Positions 1 through 5,929 are shown, counted from the first letter of the stretch. The stretch is 8,270 bases of DNA from Dehalococcoidales bacterium (GCA_030628245.1 DAOVRI010000072.1:1-8270), one strand, 5' to 3'. Program-made: numbers and translations. Notes: a model not told the origin generated them from the sequence alone.

Positions 1-977
1 CTTGCTATCGGCTCGATGACTGCCATCGCTCCGTCCAGCTGCCCCTTCACCACCGTGAAGGTAAGGTCGGTAATATTCTCGATGCTGGCGTTCTGCACTA
101 TAGTGTCGACGCTGATACCGGCCTCCGCCAGAGGAACGAAGATTCCCGCGGCGATACCCGGCCGGTCGGGTACGCCGACCACGGTTATCTTGGCCACATC
201 AAGGTCATGGGCTATGCCTCTTACTTTATTTCGTATTTCCATAGACACCTCTTTGTGAATTAACGTACCGGGGTTTTCATTAAAGCTCGACGCCACCAGA
301 ATGGGGACGCTGAACAGTTCACCCAGCTCAACCGCACGGGGGTGTATCGCCTTGAACCCGTAGGTCACCATTTCCAGCATTTCCTCATAGCTTATCTCCT
401 TAAGTTTCCGCGCCTCCGGGAAAAGACGCGGGTCGGTGGTATATATCCCGTCCACATCGGTATATCTTTCACACGCTTTTGCCTTCAGACCGGCCGCCAG
501 CGCTACCGCCGTGGTATCCGAGCCACCCCTCCCCAGGGTGGTGATATCCATGTCCCCGGTAATGCCCTGGAAACCGGCCACGATAACGATATTGCCCTTT
601 TCCAGCTCTCTGGCGACACGCTTGGGGTCGATATCGGTAATCCTGGCCTTGCTGAAAGCGGCGTCCGTCTTGATGCCGGCCTGCGCGCCGCTCAGGCTGA
701 TAGCCGGGTAGCCCATGCTGTGCAGCGCCATGGCCAGCAGGGTGCTGGAGACGACCTCGCCGGTGGAGAGCAGCACATCGAGCTCCCGCATATGCGGATG
801 TTCGGCAACCTGATAGGCCAGCTTGACCAGGTCATCGGTGGTATCACCCATGGCCGAGACCACCACCACCACCTGGTTGCCGGCTTCTTTAGTTTTGACG
901 ATGCGCCGGGCGACGTTTTTAATTTTATCAGCGTCCGCCACCGAAGAACCGCCGTATTTCTGTACGATTAATGCCAT
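1..977 (-). CDS. lysC: Aspartate kinase (aspartokinase), C-terminal end cut by window edge
   Basis: This enzyme phosphorylates L-aspartate with ATP, the first cytoplasmic step towards lysine, threonine, methionine and diaminopimelate. The frame was read directly on the minus strand from ATG at 977-975 to the left edge: 325 residues are visible and the stop lies outside. Family motifs in order are KYGGSSVA (residues 8-15), VVSAMGDTTDDL, ELDVLLSTGE, GFQGITGD, TTLGRGGSDTTAVALAAG, YTDVDGIYTTDP, and EMVTYGFKAIHPRAVE. From about residue 246 a regulatory ACT domain begins (KITVVGVPDRPGIAAGIF), so feedback control by lysine and/or threonine is expected from the family. Usual length is about 400-410 residues, so roughly 80 residues, including most of the second ACT domain, are missing only because of the window edge. 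It lies 56 bases downstream of the apgM-type gene on the same strand and is probably cotranscribed. GAGG lies 11 bases before the ATG. An internal start may make a separate beta subunit. Confidence 0.95.
   Translation of the reverse strand, partial: MALIVQKYGGSSVADADKIKNVARRIVKTKEAGNQVVVVVSAMGDTTDDLVKLAYQVAEHPHMRELDVLLSTGEVVSSTLLAMALHSMGYPAISLSGAQAGIKTDAAFSKARITDIDPKRVARELEKGNIVIVAGFQGITGDMDITTLGRGGSDTTAVALAAGLKAKACERYTDVDGIYTTDPRLFPEARKLKEISYEEMLEMVTYGFKAIHPRAVELGELFSVPILVASSFNENPGTLIHKEVSMEIRNKVRGIAHDLDVAKITVVGVPDRPGIAAGIFVPLAEAGISVDTIVQNASIENITDLTFTVVKGQLDGAMAVIEPIA
240..254 (-). promoter_or_regulatory. Internal ribosome binding site and ATG within lysC (possible beta-subunit start)
   Basis: On the minus strand AAAGAGGTG (254-246) matches the Shine-Dalgarno consensus AAGGAGGTG at 8 of 9 positions. 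It is followed after TCT by an in-frame ATG at 242-240, Met246 of LysC, at the junction between the catalytic and ACT domains. In Bacillus and Corynebacterium aspartokinases an in-frame internal start near residues 246-250 is known to make a beta subunit consisting of the ACT domains. The position and SD seen here fit that arrangement; its use here is inferred. Confidence 0.55.
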
Positions 978-991
978 TCTTTATATATCCT

Positions 992-1007
992 CAATTGCGC
1001 AATTGCG
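992..1007. repeat. Tandem CAATTGCG pair forming a 14-bp perfect palindrome before lysC
   Basis: Two head-to-tail copies of CAATTGCG make the perfect palindrome CAATTGCGCAATTG (992-1005), overlapped by a second palindrome CGCAATTGCG (998-1007). The element is in the 56-base gap between the apgM-type stop and the lysC start, immediately upstream of the lysC SD. A small hairpin, TGCTC-gcct-GAGCA (1012-1025), lies next to it. It could be a regulator site or an intercistronic RNA structure. No regulator is identifiable. Confidence 0.5.
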
Positions 1008-1033
1008 TATGTGCTCGCCTGAGCAGCCTCTCT

Positions 1034-2221
1034 TTACCTCCCCACCAACCTCCCCATTATATTATACCCTTCCTCAATAGAAACACCAGTCTTACCGGCT
1101 TCGGCCTCGGTAAATCGCTTGGCCCCGTTGGCATCAACGCCTTCGCCCCAGATCAAAAACGGCACGGGGTCTCCGCTGTGTGTGCGCAGCTTAATCGGGG
1201 TGGGGTGGTCGGGCATTACCAGCACCCGCAGGTCATCCCCCCGCCACTCCAGCAGCCGCCCGATAACCTCGGCGTCTATCTTCTGGATAGCCCCTACCTT
1301 TTCGTCAATCAAGCCACCGTGAGCGGCTTCGTCCGGCGCCTCGATATGCACCACCGCCAGGTCGCACTTTTCCAGCGCCTCGAGGGCCCCGGTTATCTGT
1401 GCGGCATTGTCATTATTCGGCCCGTCCGTTACGCCCCTGATATCCAGCACTTCCATATCTGCCATTTTCGCCAACCCTTTCAGCAAATCGACCCCCGATG
1501 TCAGGGCGGCATCGAGTCCGTAGACTTTCCTGAAGGCGGGCATTTCAGGCACCTGCCCGCTGCCCCAGAAAAGCCAGACAGTGGTAACAGGCACATCGCC
1601 GCGGTCCCGGCGCGCTACGTTGATTTGATGGCTGCTCAGCAGGGTCTCAGAGCGCGCCATGAGGTTGCGCAGGAAGTCGCTGCCCTCGCCCTTTGGCAGG
1701 TATTCTTTAACGTCTTTGTCGGGAATATCATGGGGCGGGGTGCAGCTGGCTTTGAGGGTATCCTCGTGTCCCTTCAGCTTCAATATGTGCCGGTAGCTGA
1801 CGCCGGGGTAAAAAATCACGTCGTCGCTGCCGAGTTTTTCGTTAAGAGTAGCGATAATTTCTTTCGCCTCGTCACTGGGGATATGCCCGGCGCTGTAGTC
1901 CCGCATCTTGCCGTCCTCAATATTTACCAGGTTGCAGCGTAAGACTACCTCCCCTTTGCCGATATCTATGCCCAAGCTCCTTGCCTCGATGGAAGCACGG
2001 CCTTTATAATAAACAGTGGGGTCGTAACCCATCACCGACATGCAGGCGCAGGCGCTGCTCGGCTCCATACCCGGCGGCACGGTGCGTACCAGCCCGGCAA
2101 AACCTTCTACAGCTAATTTATCCAGGTTGGGCGTCCGGGCCAGTTCCAGGCAGGTCCTGCCGCCGCGCTCCGAGAGGGGCAATCCGGCGGCTCCATCAAT
2201 TATCAGCACGATATATTTCAT
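1034..2221 (-). CDS. apgM: Archaeal-type cofactor-independent phosphoglycerate mutase family protein; possible homoserine kinase
   Basis: A 395-residue alkaline-phosphatase-superfamily protein of the aPGM (COG3635) family, whose usual length is about 400. Visible landmarks are metal-site Asp9 in LIIDG near the N terminus, the active-site segment PSSACACMSVMGYDP (54-68) with Ser56 at the place of the catalytic serine, YYKGRASIEARSLGI, then VVHIEAPDEAAHGG and VMPDHPTPIKLRTHSGDPVPF, which carry the second metal cluster. Family members either interconvert 2- and 3-phosphoglycerate or, in the subgroup modelled as TIGR02535, are proposed homoserine kinases in threonine synthesis. Here the gene sits directly upstream of lysC on the same strand, which favours the second role; no glycolytic gene is nearby. 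The acidic residue usual after the catalytic serine (GSD/GSE) is Ala57. ATG start at 2221; GGAG lies 11 bases upstream. It is divergent from tRNA-Pro. Family assignment is firm, substrate is not. Confidence 0.88.
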   Translation of the reverse strand: MKYIVLIIDGAAGLPLSERGGRTCLELARTPNLDKLAVEGFAGLVRTVPPGMEPSSACACMSVMGYDPTVYYKGRASIEARSLGIDIGKGEVVLRCNLVNIEDGKMRDYSAGHIPSDEAKEIIATLNEKLGSDDVIFYPGVSYRHILKLKGHEDTLKASCTPPHDIPDKDVKEYLPKGEGSDFLRNLMARSETLLSSHQINVARRDRGDVPVTTVWLFWGSGQVPEMPAFRKVYGLDAALTSGVDLLKGLAKMADMEVLDIRGVTDGPNNDNAAQITGALEALEKCDLAVVHIEAPDEAAHGGLIDEKVGAIQKIDAEVIGRLLEWRGDDLRVLVMPDHPTPIKLRTHSGDPVPFLIWGEGVDANGAKRFTEAEAGKTGVSIEEGYNIMGRLVGR

Positions 2222-2238
2222 TTAATATACATCTCCAG

Positions 2239-2268
2239 TTTACAACGGGGGCCTGATACGCCTATAAT
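2239..2268 (+). promoter_or_regulatory. Sigma-70-like promoter of tRNA-Pro; -10 is nearly symmetric
   Basis: TTTACA (2239-2244), an 18-base spacer and a perfect TATAAT (2263-2268) place the start about 2275, right at the tRNA 5' end (2277). The -10 lies within CTATAATAG, which reads CTATTATAG on the other strand. The same DNA could therefore serve as a TATTAT -10 (2269-2264) for the divergent apgM-lysC unit, although no good minus-strand -35 is visible. Confidence 0.7.
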
Positions 2269-2276
2269 AGTGCTGT

Positions 2277-2354
2277 CGGGGCGTAGCGCAGTTCGGTTAG
2301 CGCGCCGCGTTCGGGACGCGGAGGTCGGCAGTTCAAATCTGCCCGCCCCGACCA
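2277..2354 (+). tRNA. tRNA-Pro, anticodon CGG
   Basis: A complete cloverleaf can be folded by hand. The acceptor stem is CGGGGCG/CGCCCCG (7 of 7 pairs), the D-stem GCGC/GCGC, and the anticodon stem CCGCG/CGCGG with loop TTCGGGA, giving anticodon CGG at 2312-2314. The T-stem is GGCAG/CTGCC with loop TTCAAAT, followed by discriminator A2351 and an encoded CCA (2352-2354). The C1-G72 pair with A73 is the known identity signature of bacterial tRNA-Pro. It decodes CCG. It is the only plus-strand gene in the left arm and has its own promoter. I see no convincing terminator hairpin in the 66 bases before the convergent mazG stop. Confidence 0.97.
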
Positions 2355-2420
2355 TCTTAACCTCCCGCCAACTCTGCTAAAGGCAACGCTTCTGATTGCA
2401 GGAGTATCATCAAGCCGATT

Positions 2421-3203
2421 TTACGCTTTTGCACCCCTCTTCGCCTCCTCCCACAGGTCATTCTGCTCCTTAAAAGAAAGCTCCGGAAAATTCAGGCCCC
2501 GCTGGCGGCATAGCTCTTCCATGTACGCGAAGCGTTTATAAAATTTCCGGTTCGCCTCCCGCAGCGCCGCCTCCGGGTCGACCCCTTCCCTGCGGGCGAT
2601 ATTGGCCAGCGTGAAAAACAGGTCGCCGTACTCCTGCGCCCGTTCCTCCGGGCTGTCGGCTTCCCGCAGTTCTTTCACTTCCTCCACCAGCTTATCGATG
2701 ACGCCTTCATTGTCTTCCCAGTCGAAGCCGACCCTCGCCACACGGCGCTGGATTTCGTAGGCGTAGCCCAGGGACGGCATACTCTCCGGCACGCCCTCCA
2801 GCATGGAAGCGCCTTCCTCCCTCTCTTCCCGCTTGAGTTCCTCCCAGTTGTGCATGACTTCCTCGGCATCCTTCACCTTTGTGGAGCCGAAGATATGCGG
2901 GTGGCGGCGGACTATCTTGGCAGTGATGCTTTTTACCACATCACCTATCTCGAATTCCCCGTTATCCCTGGCAATCTGGGCATGGAGCGCAATCTGCAGC
3001 AGCAGGTCGCCCAGCTCCTCGCAGAGTTTACCTGAGTCCCCCTCATCGAGTGCTTCCATTACCTCGTAGCACTCGGATAGCAGGTTGCCCCGCAGCGACT
3101 GATGGGTCTGCTCCCGGTCCCAGGGGCAGCCGTCCGGGGCGCGCAGCCGGGCGATAATTTCCACCAGGGAGTCGAATTTGCTTAAATCCTGCGGCAAAGA
3201 CAA
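2421..3203 (-). CDS. mazG: MazG nucleoside triphosphate pyrophosphohydrolase
   Basis: MazG hydrolyses (d)NTPs to NMP and pyrophosphate and acts as a house-cleaning enzyme in the cytoplasm. Two MazG domains are visible. The first contains LRAPDGCPWDREQTH (20-34), then SECYE (43-47) and EELGDLLLQ. The second contains EEVKE and EYGDLFFTLAN, followed by the typical tail RREGVDPEAALREANRKFYKRF. The usual metal-binding EExxE of the first domain is SExxE here; the second-domain motif, which carries the activity in E. coli MazG, is intact. I choose the TTG start at 3203-3201 (260 residues): a perfect AAGGAGG lies 5 bases upstream. The longer frame starting with GTG at 3254 has no SD, and a TATAAT box lies inside its first codons. 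It follows fmt on the same strand with a 70-base gap. No toxin-antitoxin partner gene is nearby. Confidence 0.93.
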   Translation of the reverse strand: MSLPQDLSKFDSLVEIIARLRAPDGCPWDREQTHQSLRGNLLSECYEVMEALDEGDSGKLCEELGDLLLQIALHAQIARDNGEFEIGDVVKSITAKIVRRHPHIFGSTKVKDAEEVMHNWEELKREEREEGASMLEGVPESMPSLGYAYEIQRRVARVGFDWEDNEGVIDKLVEEVKELREADSPEERAQEYGDLFFTLANIARREGVDPEAALREANRKFYKRFAYMEELCRQRGLNFPELSFKEQNDLWEEAKRGAKA

Positions 3204-3208
3204 TAGCG

Positions 3209-3251
3209 CCTCCTTAACTCTGATTATACAGTCTGAACGTAGGTGGGGCAA
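3209..3251 (-). promoter_or_regulatory. mazG promoter and ribosome binding site
   Basis: On the minus strand, TTGCCC (3251-3246), a 17-base spacer and a perfect TATAAT (3228-3223) predict a start near 3216. AAGGAGG at 3215-3209 would then be at the very 5' end of a leader of about 13 bases before TTG 3203. This also argues against the upstream GTG start. Read-through from fmt is possible as well. Confidence 0.6.
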
Positions 3252-3273
3252 CACAAGGAGTTATTAATGCGGG

Positions 3274-4212
3274 CTAACCCGGCAACCGCGACCCGATGAA
3301 GTCCCGCTGGCCCCTCAGGAATTCAGCGGCGGACATGGCCTTTTTACCTTCCAGCTGCACACCCAGCACGCTCAGCACACCCTCGCCCGTGCCGATGCCC
3401 AAGCCCGCCTCGTATCCGGGGAGAGCGGCAACCCGCCCCGCCCCCGAAGACCCTTCTCCAGGCAGAGCTGCCGCCTCGATAATCTTTAGCTGCTTCCCCC
3501 GCCAAGTCGTATAACACCCCGGCCAGGGGTAAAAGGCCCGTACCCGGCGCCAGATTTCTACCGCCGTGAGGTTCCAGTCAATCTCCCCGGCCTCCTTGTT
3601 TATCTGGCTGAAATAGGTGGCCTCGTCTTCGTTCTGGGGTCGGGGAGTAATTTCGCCGCCCAGCCAGCCGGTCAGTGCCTCCTGGAGCAGGCAGGCCCCC
3701 ACCAGAGACAGCTTATACGTGAGCGTGCCGGTATTATCCCGTGACGATATGGGAATTGCCGCTCGGGCCAGTACCGGGCCGGTATCCAGTTCCCTCCTGA
3801 CGAGCTGTATGCTGACCCCGGTAAATTCATCCCCCGCCAGTATGGCCGCCACCACCGGCGAGGCTCCCCGGTGCCTGGGTAGCAGGGAAAAATGGACATT
3901 AACGCACTGGTAGGGCGGAATATCCAGTACCGACTGCGGTAGAATCTGTCCGAAGGCGCACACCACGATTACATCGGGTTTTAATGCCGCCAGTTGCGTC
4001 ACCGCCCCGGCCAACCGGAAACTGTCCGGCTGGAACACCGGCAATCCCAATTTTACGGCCGACTCCTTTACCGATGGCGAGACCAGGGCACGTCCCCGGC
4101 CGGCGGGTCTATCCGGCTGGGTATAAACCGCGACAACGTCATGCCCGTTAAGGACAAGGCGCTCCAGAGAGGGCACGGCAAATTCGGGCGAACCCATAAA
4201 AACAATGCGCAA
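3274..4212 (-). CDS. fmt: Methionyl-tRNA formyltransferase
   Basis: This enzyme transfers a formyl group from 10-formyltetrahydrofolate to initiator Met-tRNA in the cytoplasm. It is 312 residues long, within the usual 305-320. The N-terminal Rossmann-like domain begins MRIVFMGSPEFAVPSL. The formyl-transfer signature NVHFSLLPRHRGASPV (105-120) and LDTG (142-145) provide the catalytic Asn105, His107 and Asp143, matching E. coli Asn106, His108 and Asp144. The C-terminal OB-fold domain follows from about 205 (INKEAGEIDW, VRAFYPWPGCYT). The start is TTG at 4212-4210: the next in-frame ATG is Met6 and would remove the first beta strand. GGGGG lies 6 bases upstream of the TTG, and a strong promoter predicts a leader of only about 14 bases. 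Upstream neighbour mazG-distal; it leads the fmt-mazG cluster and diverges from dnaA. def, its frequent partner, is not in the window. Confidence 0.95.
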   Translation of the reverse strand: MRIVFMGSPEFAVPSLERLVLNGHDVVAVYTQPDRPAGRGRALVSPSVKESAVKLGLPVFQPDSFRLAGAVTQLAALKPDVIVVCAFGQILPQSVLDIPPYQCVNVHFSLLPRHRGASPVVAAILAGDEFTGVSIQLVRRELDTGPVLARAAIPISSRDNTGTLTYKLSLVGACLLQEALTGWLGGEITPRPQNEDEATYFSQINKEAGEIDWNLTAVEIWRRVRAFYPWPGCYTTWRGKQLKIIEAAALPGEGSSGAGRVAALPGYEAGLGIGTGEGVLSVLGVQLEGKKAMSAAEFLRGQRDFIGSRLPG

Positions 4213-4233
4213 TTTCAGCCCCCAGACTCAAGA

Positions 4234-4262
4234 ATTGTATCACTAAAAATATTTTTAAACAA
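4234..4262 (-). promoter_or_regulatory. fmt promoter with extended -10
   Basis: On the minus strand, TTGTTT (4262-4257), exactly 17 bases and TACAAT (4239-4234), preceded by TGA, form an extended -10 of the TGnTAnAAT kind. The predicted start near 4227 gives a leader of about 14 bases before the TTG start of fmt. The spacer is almost entirely A and T. Confidence 0.65.
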
Positions 4263-4269
4263 CCGGCCG

Positions 4270-4368
4270 TTTTGGGCTGGCAACCCCCGAAAACCAACAA
4301 AAAAGACAGTTTTTAAGAGCTATTAAGAGGGGGAATAGGACAAAAATGGCTGGTTGCCGTCCCCAAAA
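4270..4368. repeat. Imperfect long inverted repeat between fmt and dnaA
   Basis: The arm at 4270-4285 (TTTTGGGCTGGCAACC) pairs with the reverse complement of 4352-4368 (TTTTGGGGACGGCAACC), with two mismatches and a one-base gap. They are separated by about 66 bases that are mostly A+T. It lies upstream of the predicted starts of both flanking genes and would therefore act as DNA rather than RNA. Function unknown. Confidence 0.45.
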
Positions 4369-4371
4369 TAT

Positions 4372-4401
4372 TTGCCACGGGGGGGTCGCCGGTAGTATGC
4401 T
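4372..4401 (+). promoter_or_regulatory. Candidate dnaA promoter
   Basis: TTGCCA (4372-4377, 5 of 6 to TTGACA), an 18-base spacer and TATGCT (4396-4401, 4 of 6 to TATAAT) predict a start near 4408. That is at the left edge of the inverted TTATTAAC pair, a good position for repression by a protein bound there. The -10 is weak, so other promoters in this gap are possible. Confidence 0.4.
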
Positions 4402-4407
4402 ATGTGG

Positions 4408-4434
4408 TGTTAATAATCTAATCATTTATTAACT
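4408..4434. repeat. Inverted pair of TTATTAAC sites upstream of dnaA
   Basis: TTATTAACA on the minus strand (4416-4408) and TTATTAACT on the plus strand (4426-4434) form a perfect 8-bp inverted repeat with a 9-base spacer. Each differs from the DnaA-box core TTATNCAC at only one position (C6 to A). A third copy lies downstream of dnaA at 5995-6003. They may be variant DnaA boxes used for autoregulation or origin function, or an operator for another regulator. Confidence 0.5.
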
Positions 4435-4449
4435 TTTTACTCCTCAGAA

Positions 4450-4467
4450 CCCGCCGGAACGGGCGGG
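4450..4467 (+). other. GC hairpin in the predicted dnaA leader
   Basis: CCCGCC (4450-4455) and GGCGGG (4462-4467) are perfectly complementary around the 6-base loop GGAACG. It lies about 100 bases upstream of the dnaA ATG, within the transcript predicted from the candidate promoter. No T-run follows, so it is not a typical intrinsic terminator; an RNA stability or translation element is possible. Confidence 0.4.
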
Positions 4468-4564
4468 AAATCCAGATAATTTGCGAAGCAGGGTGAACTT
4501 GTGCCTTAAACAGGATAGGGGGTGTTTTTTGCCTGCTCCAGGAGCCAATGCAGGCGCAGAACTT

Positions 4565-5929
4565 ATGGAACCATCTCGAAACCGGACGCCTCAGGAAATA
4601 TGGGAAGCTGCCCTGGGCGAACTGCAGATCCAGGTCAGTAAGCCGAACTACCGGACCTGGTTCAGCAAAACTGCCGGCGTAAGCTACCAGGACAATCAGT
4701 TCGTCATCGGCGTCCCCAATACCTTCGCCGCCGAATACCTGGATAAAAACCAGCGGTCCCTCATCGAAAAGGCGCTCATCGGGCTCACCTCCCCCGAAGT
4801 ACAGGCGGTATTTCAGGTGAACGGTAAATCTCCTCATCATGGCAACGGCGCCGCACAGCCGGTTATTTCCCCACCCCCACCATCCTATACCAGATTAAAC
4901 CCGCACTATACCTTCGATTCGTTTATCGAAGGCGGCGGCAACCGTCTGGCCCGTGCCGCCGCGCTGGCCGTAGCCCAGAATCCGGGACACAGCTACAATC
5001 CCCTGTTCATCTACGGCGGGGCCGGGCTCGGCAAGACGCACCTCCTCCACGCTATCGGGCAGGCGGCCGCGGCCAACCATATCAACGTTATTTGCACCAG
5101 CGCCGAGCAGTTCACCAATGAATTCGTCAGTGCCCTGCGTGAGAAGACCACCGAGGAGTTCCGCAACAAGTACCGCAGCATTGGCATGCTGCTGATTGAT
5201 GATATCCATTTCATCGGCGGCAAGGAGCAGACCGAGGAAAGTTTCTTCCACACTTTCAACGAACTGCACAACACCAACCGGCAAATCGTTATCACCAGCG
5301 ACTGTCCTCCCAAATCGATGCCGCTGCTGGAAGAGCGACTGCGCTCACGCTTCGAATGGGGCCTTATCGTCGATATACAGCCGCCGGACCACGAAACACG
5401 CCTGGCCATTCTTCAGGCCAAATCCCGGCACATGGGAGTGAACGTCTCTCTGGATGTACTTGATTTGATTGCCCGGGAAGCGCAGCGCAATATACGCGTG
5501 CTGGAGGGTTCGCTCAACCGGGTTTTCGCCTATGCCAAGCTGCTCGGTGTTGTCCCGACCGTCGAGATTGCCGCCAGGGCCCTCGAGGATTTGGCCAGCA
5601 AGGAGTACCTTTCGGACGATATCACGCCGTGTTCGATAGTGAAAGCCGTGGCCGAGTGTTTCCAACTGCCCAGCGAGGAATTACTGGGTCGCAGGAGGGA
5701 CAAGGATACCACCCTGGCCCGCCGTCTGGCCATGTACCTCATACGGCAGGAAACCAACTGCTCTCTCGCTCAAATCGGCCATGAGCTCGGCAACCGCGAT
5801 GCGGCCTCGGTAACCGCCGCCTGCAAGAAAATAGTCGGCGATATCAGCGATAGCCCCTACCTGAAGCGGAAATTACGCGACATCCATCGACAACTGCACC
5901 CCAAGGCAAATTCTAGGAACGCGGCCTGA
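4565..5929 (+). CDS. dnaA: Chromosomal replication initiator DnaA with divergent DNA-recognition helix
   Basis: DnaA binds origin boxes, melts oriC as an ATP-bound filament and loads the helicase. The protein is 454 residues from ATG 4565. Domain I (about 8-80) begins TPQEIWEAALGEL and includes YRTWFSKTAG. A short proline-rich linker follows. The AAA+ domain has Walker A GGAGLGKT (151-158), Walker B LLIDD (209-213), sensor 1 ITSDCPP (243-249), box VII EERLRSRFEWGL (256-267) and NIRVLEGSLNR. Domain IV runs from about 350 to the end. Its helix-turn-helix reads SLAQIGHELGNRDAASVTAA (400-419) where most DnaA proteins have a P in SLPEIG and DHST/DHTT, so the box-contacting His and Thr are Ala413 and Ala414. 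ATG 4565 is chosen because DnaA usually begins just before this IW segment, but it has a poor SD. TTG 4529 with AGGGGGT five bases upstream would add 12 residues and is a real alternative. It is the first rightward gene, divergent from fmt. Confidence 0.93.
   Translation: MEPSRNRTPQEIWEAALGELQIQVSKPNYRTWFSKTAGVSYQDNQFVIGVPNTFAAEYLDKNQRSLIEKALIGLTSPEVQAVFQVNGKSPHHGNGAAQPVISPPPPSYTRLNPHYTFDSFIEGGGNRLARAAALAVAQNPGHSYNPLFIYGGAGLGKTHLLHAIGQAAAANHINVICTSAEQFTNEFVSALREKTTEEFRNKYRSIGMLLIDDIHFIGGKEQTEESFFHTFNELHNTNRQIVITSDCPPKSMPLLEERLRSRFEWGLIVDIQPPDHETRLAILQAKSRHMGVNVSLDVLDLIAREAQRNIRVLEGSLNRVFAYAKLLGVVPTVEIAARALEDLASKEYLSDDITPCSIVKAVAECFQLPSEELLGRRRDKDTTLARRLAMYLIRQETNCSLAQIGHELGNRDAASVTAACKKIVGDISDSPYLKRKLRDIHRQLHPKANSRNAA

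Larger units (their letters stand above)
4213..4564. other. Divergent fmt-dnaA intergenic region (352 bases)
   Basis: This gap between leftward fmt and rightward dnaA contains, from left to right, the fmt promoter, a long imperfect inverted repeat (4270-4368), a candidate dnaA promoter (4372-4401), two inverted TTATTAAC sites (4408-4434), a GC-rich hairpin (4450-4467) and the dnaA leader with alternative starts. I found no convincing small gene or RNA gene in it and no consensus TTATCCACA DnaA box. Confidence 0.7.

Noticed and set aside
978..1033. Lysine riboswitch or T-box before lysC
   Set aside because: The 56-base gap is far too short for either, and no such conserved elements are visible upstream of the apgM-type gene.
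342..1942. Long plus-strand open frames (342-971 and 971-1942)
   Set aside because: They lie opposite lysC and the apgM-type gene, whose minus-strand proteins carry clear family motifs. The plus-strand translations show no recognisable domain; such frames arise from codon bias in GC-rich genes.
2355..2420. Intrinsic terminator between tRNA-Pro and mazG
   Set aside because: Only a 4-bp GCAA/TTGC pairing was found and no T-run follows a stable stem on either strand.
2421..3203. mazG as part of a toxin-antitoxin module
   Set aside because: No mazE or mazF gene is next to it; the neighbours are fmt and tRNA-Pro. The two-domain house-cleaning enzyme occurs alone in many bacteria.
4255..4425. Possible 56-codon minus-strand ORF between dnaA and fmt
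   Set aside because: It begins within the inverted TTATTAAC pair, its AGGAG is too far from the ATG, it runs through the long inverted repeat and ends at the fmt -35. No recognisable protein features.
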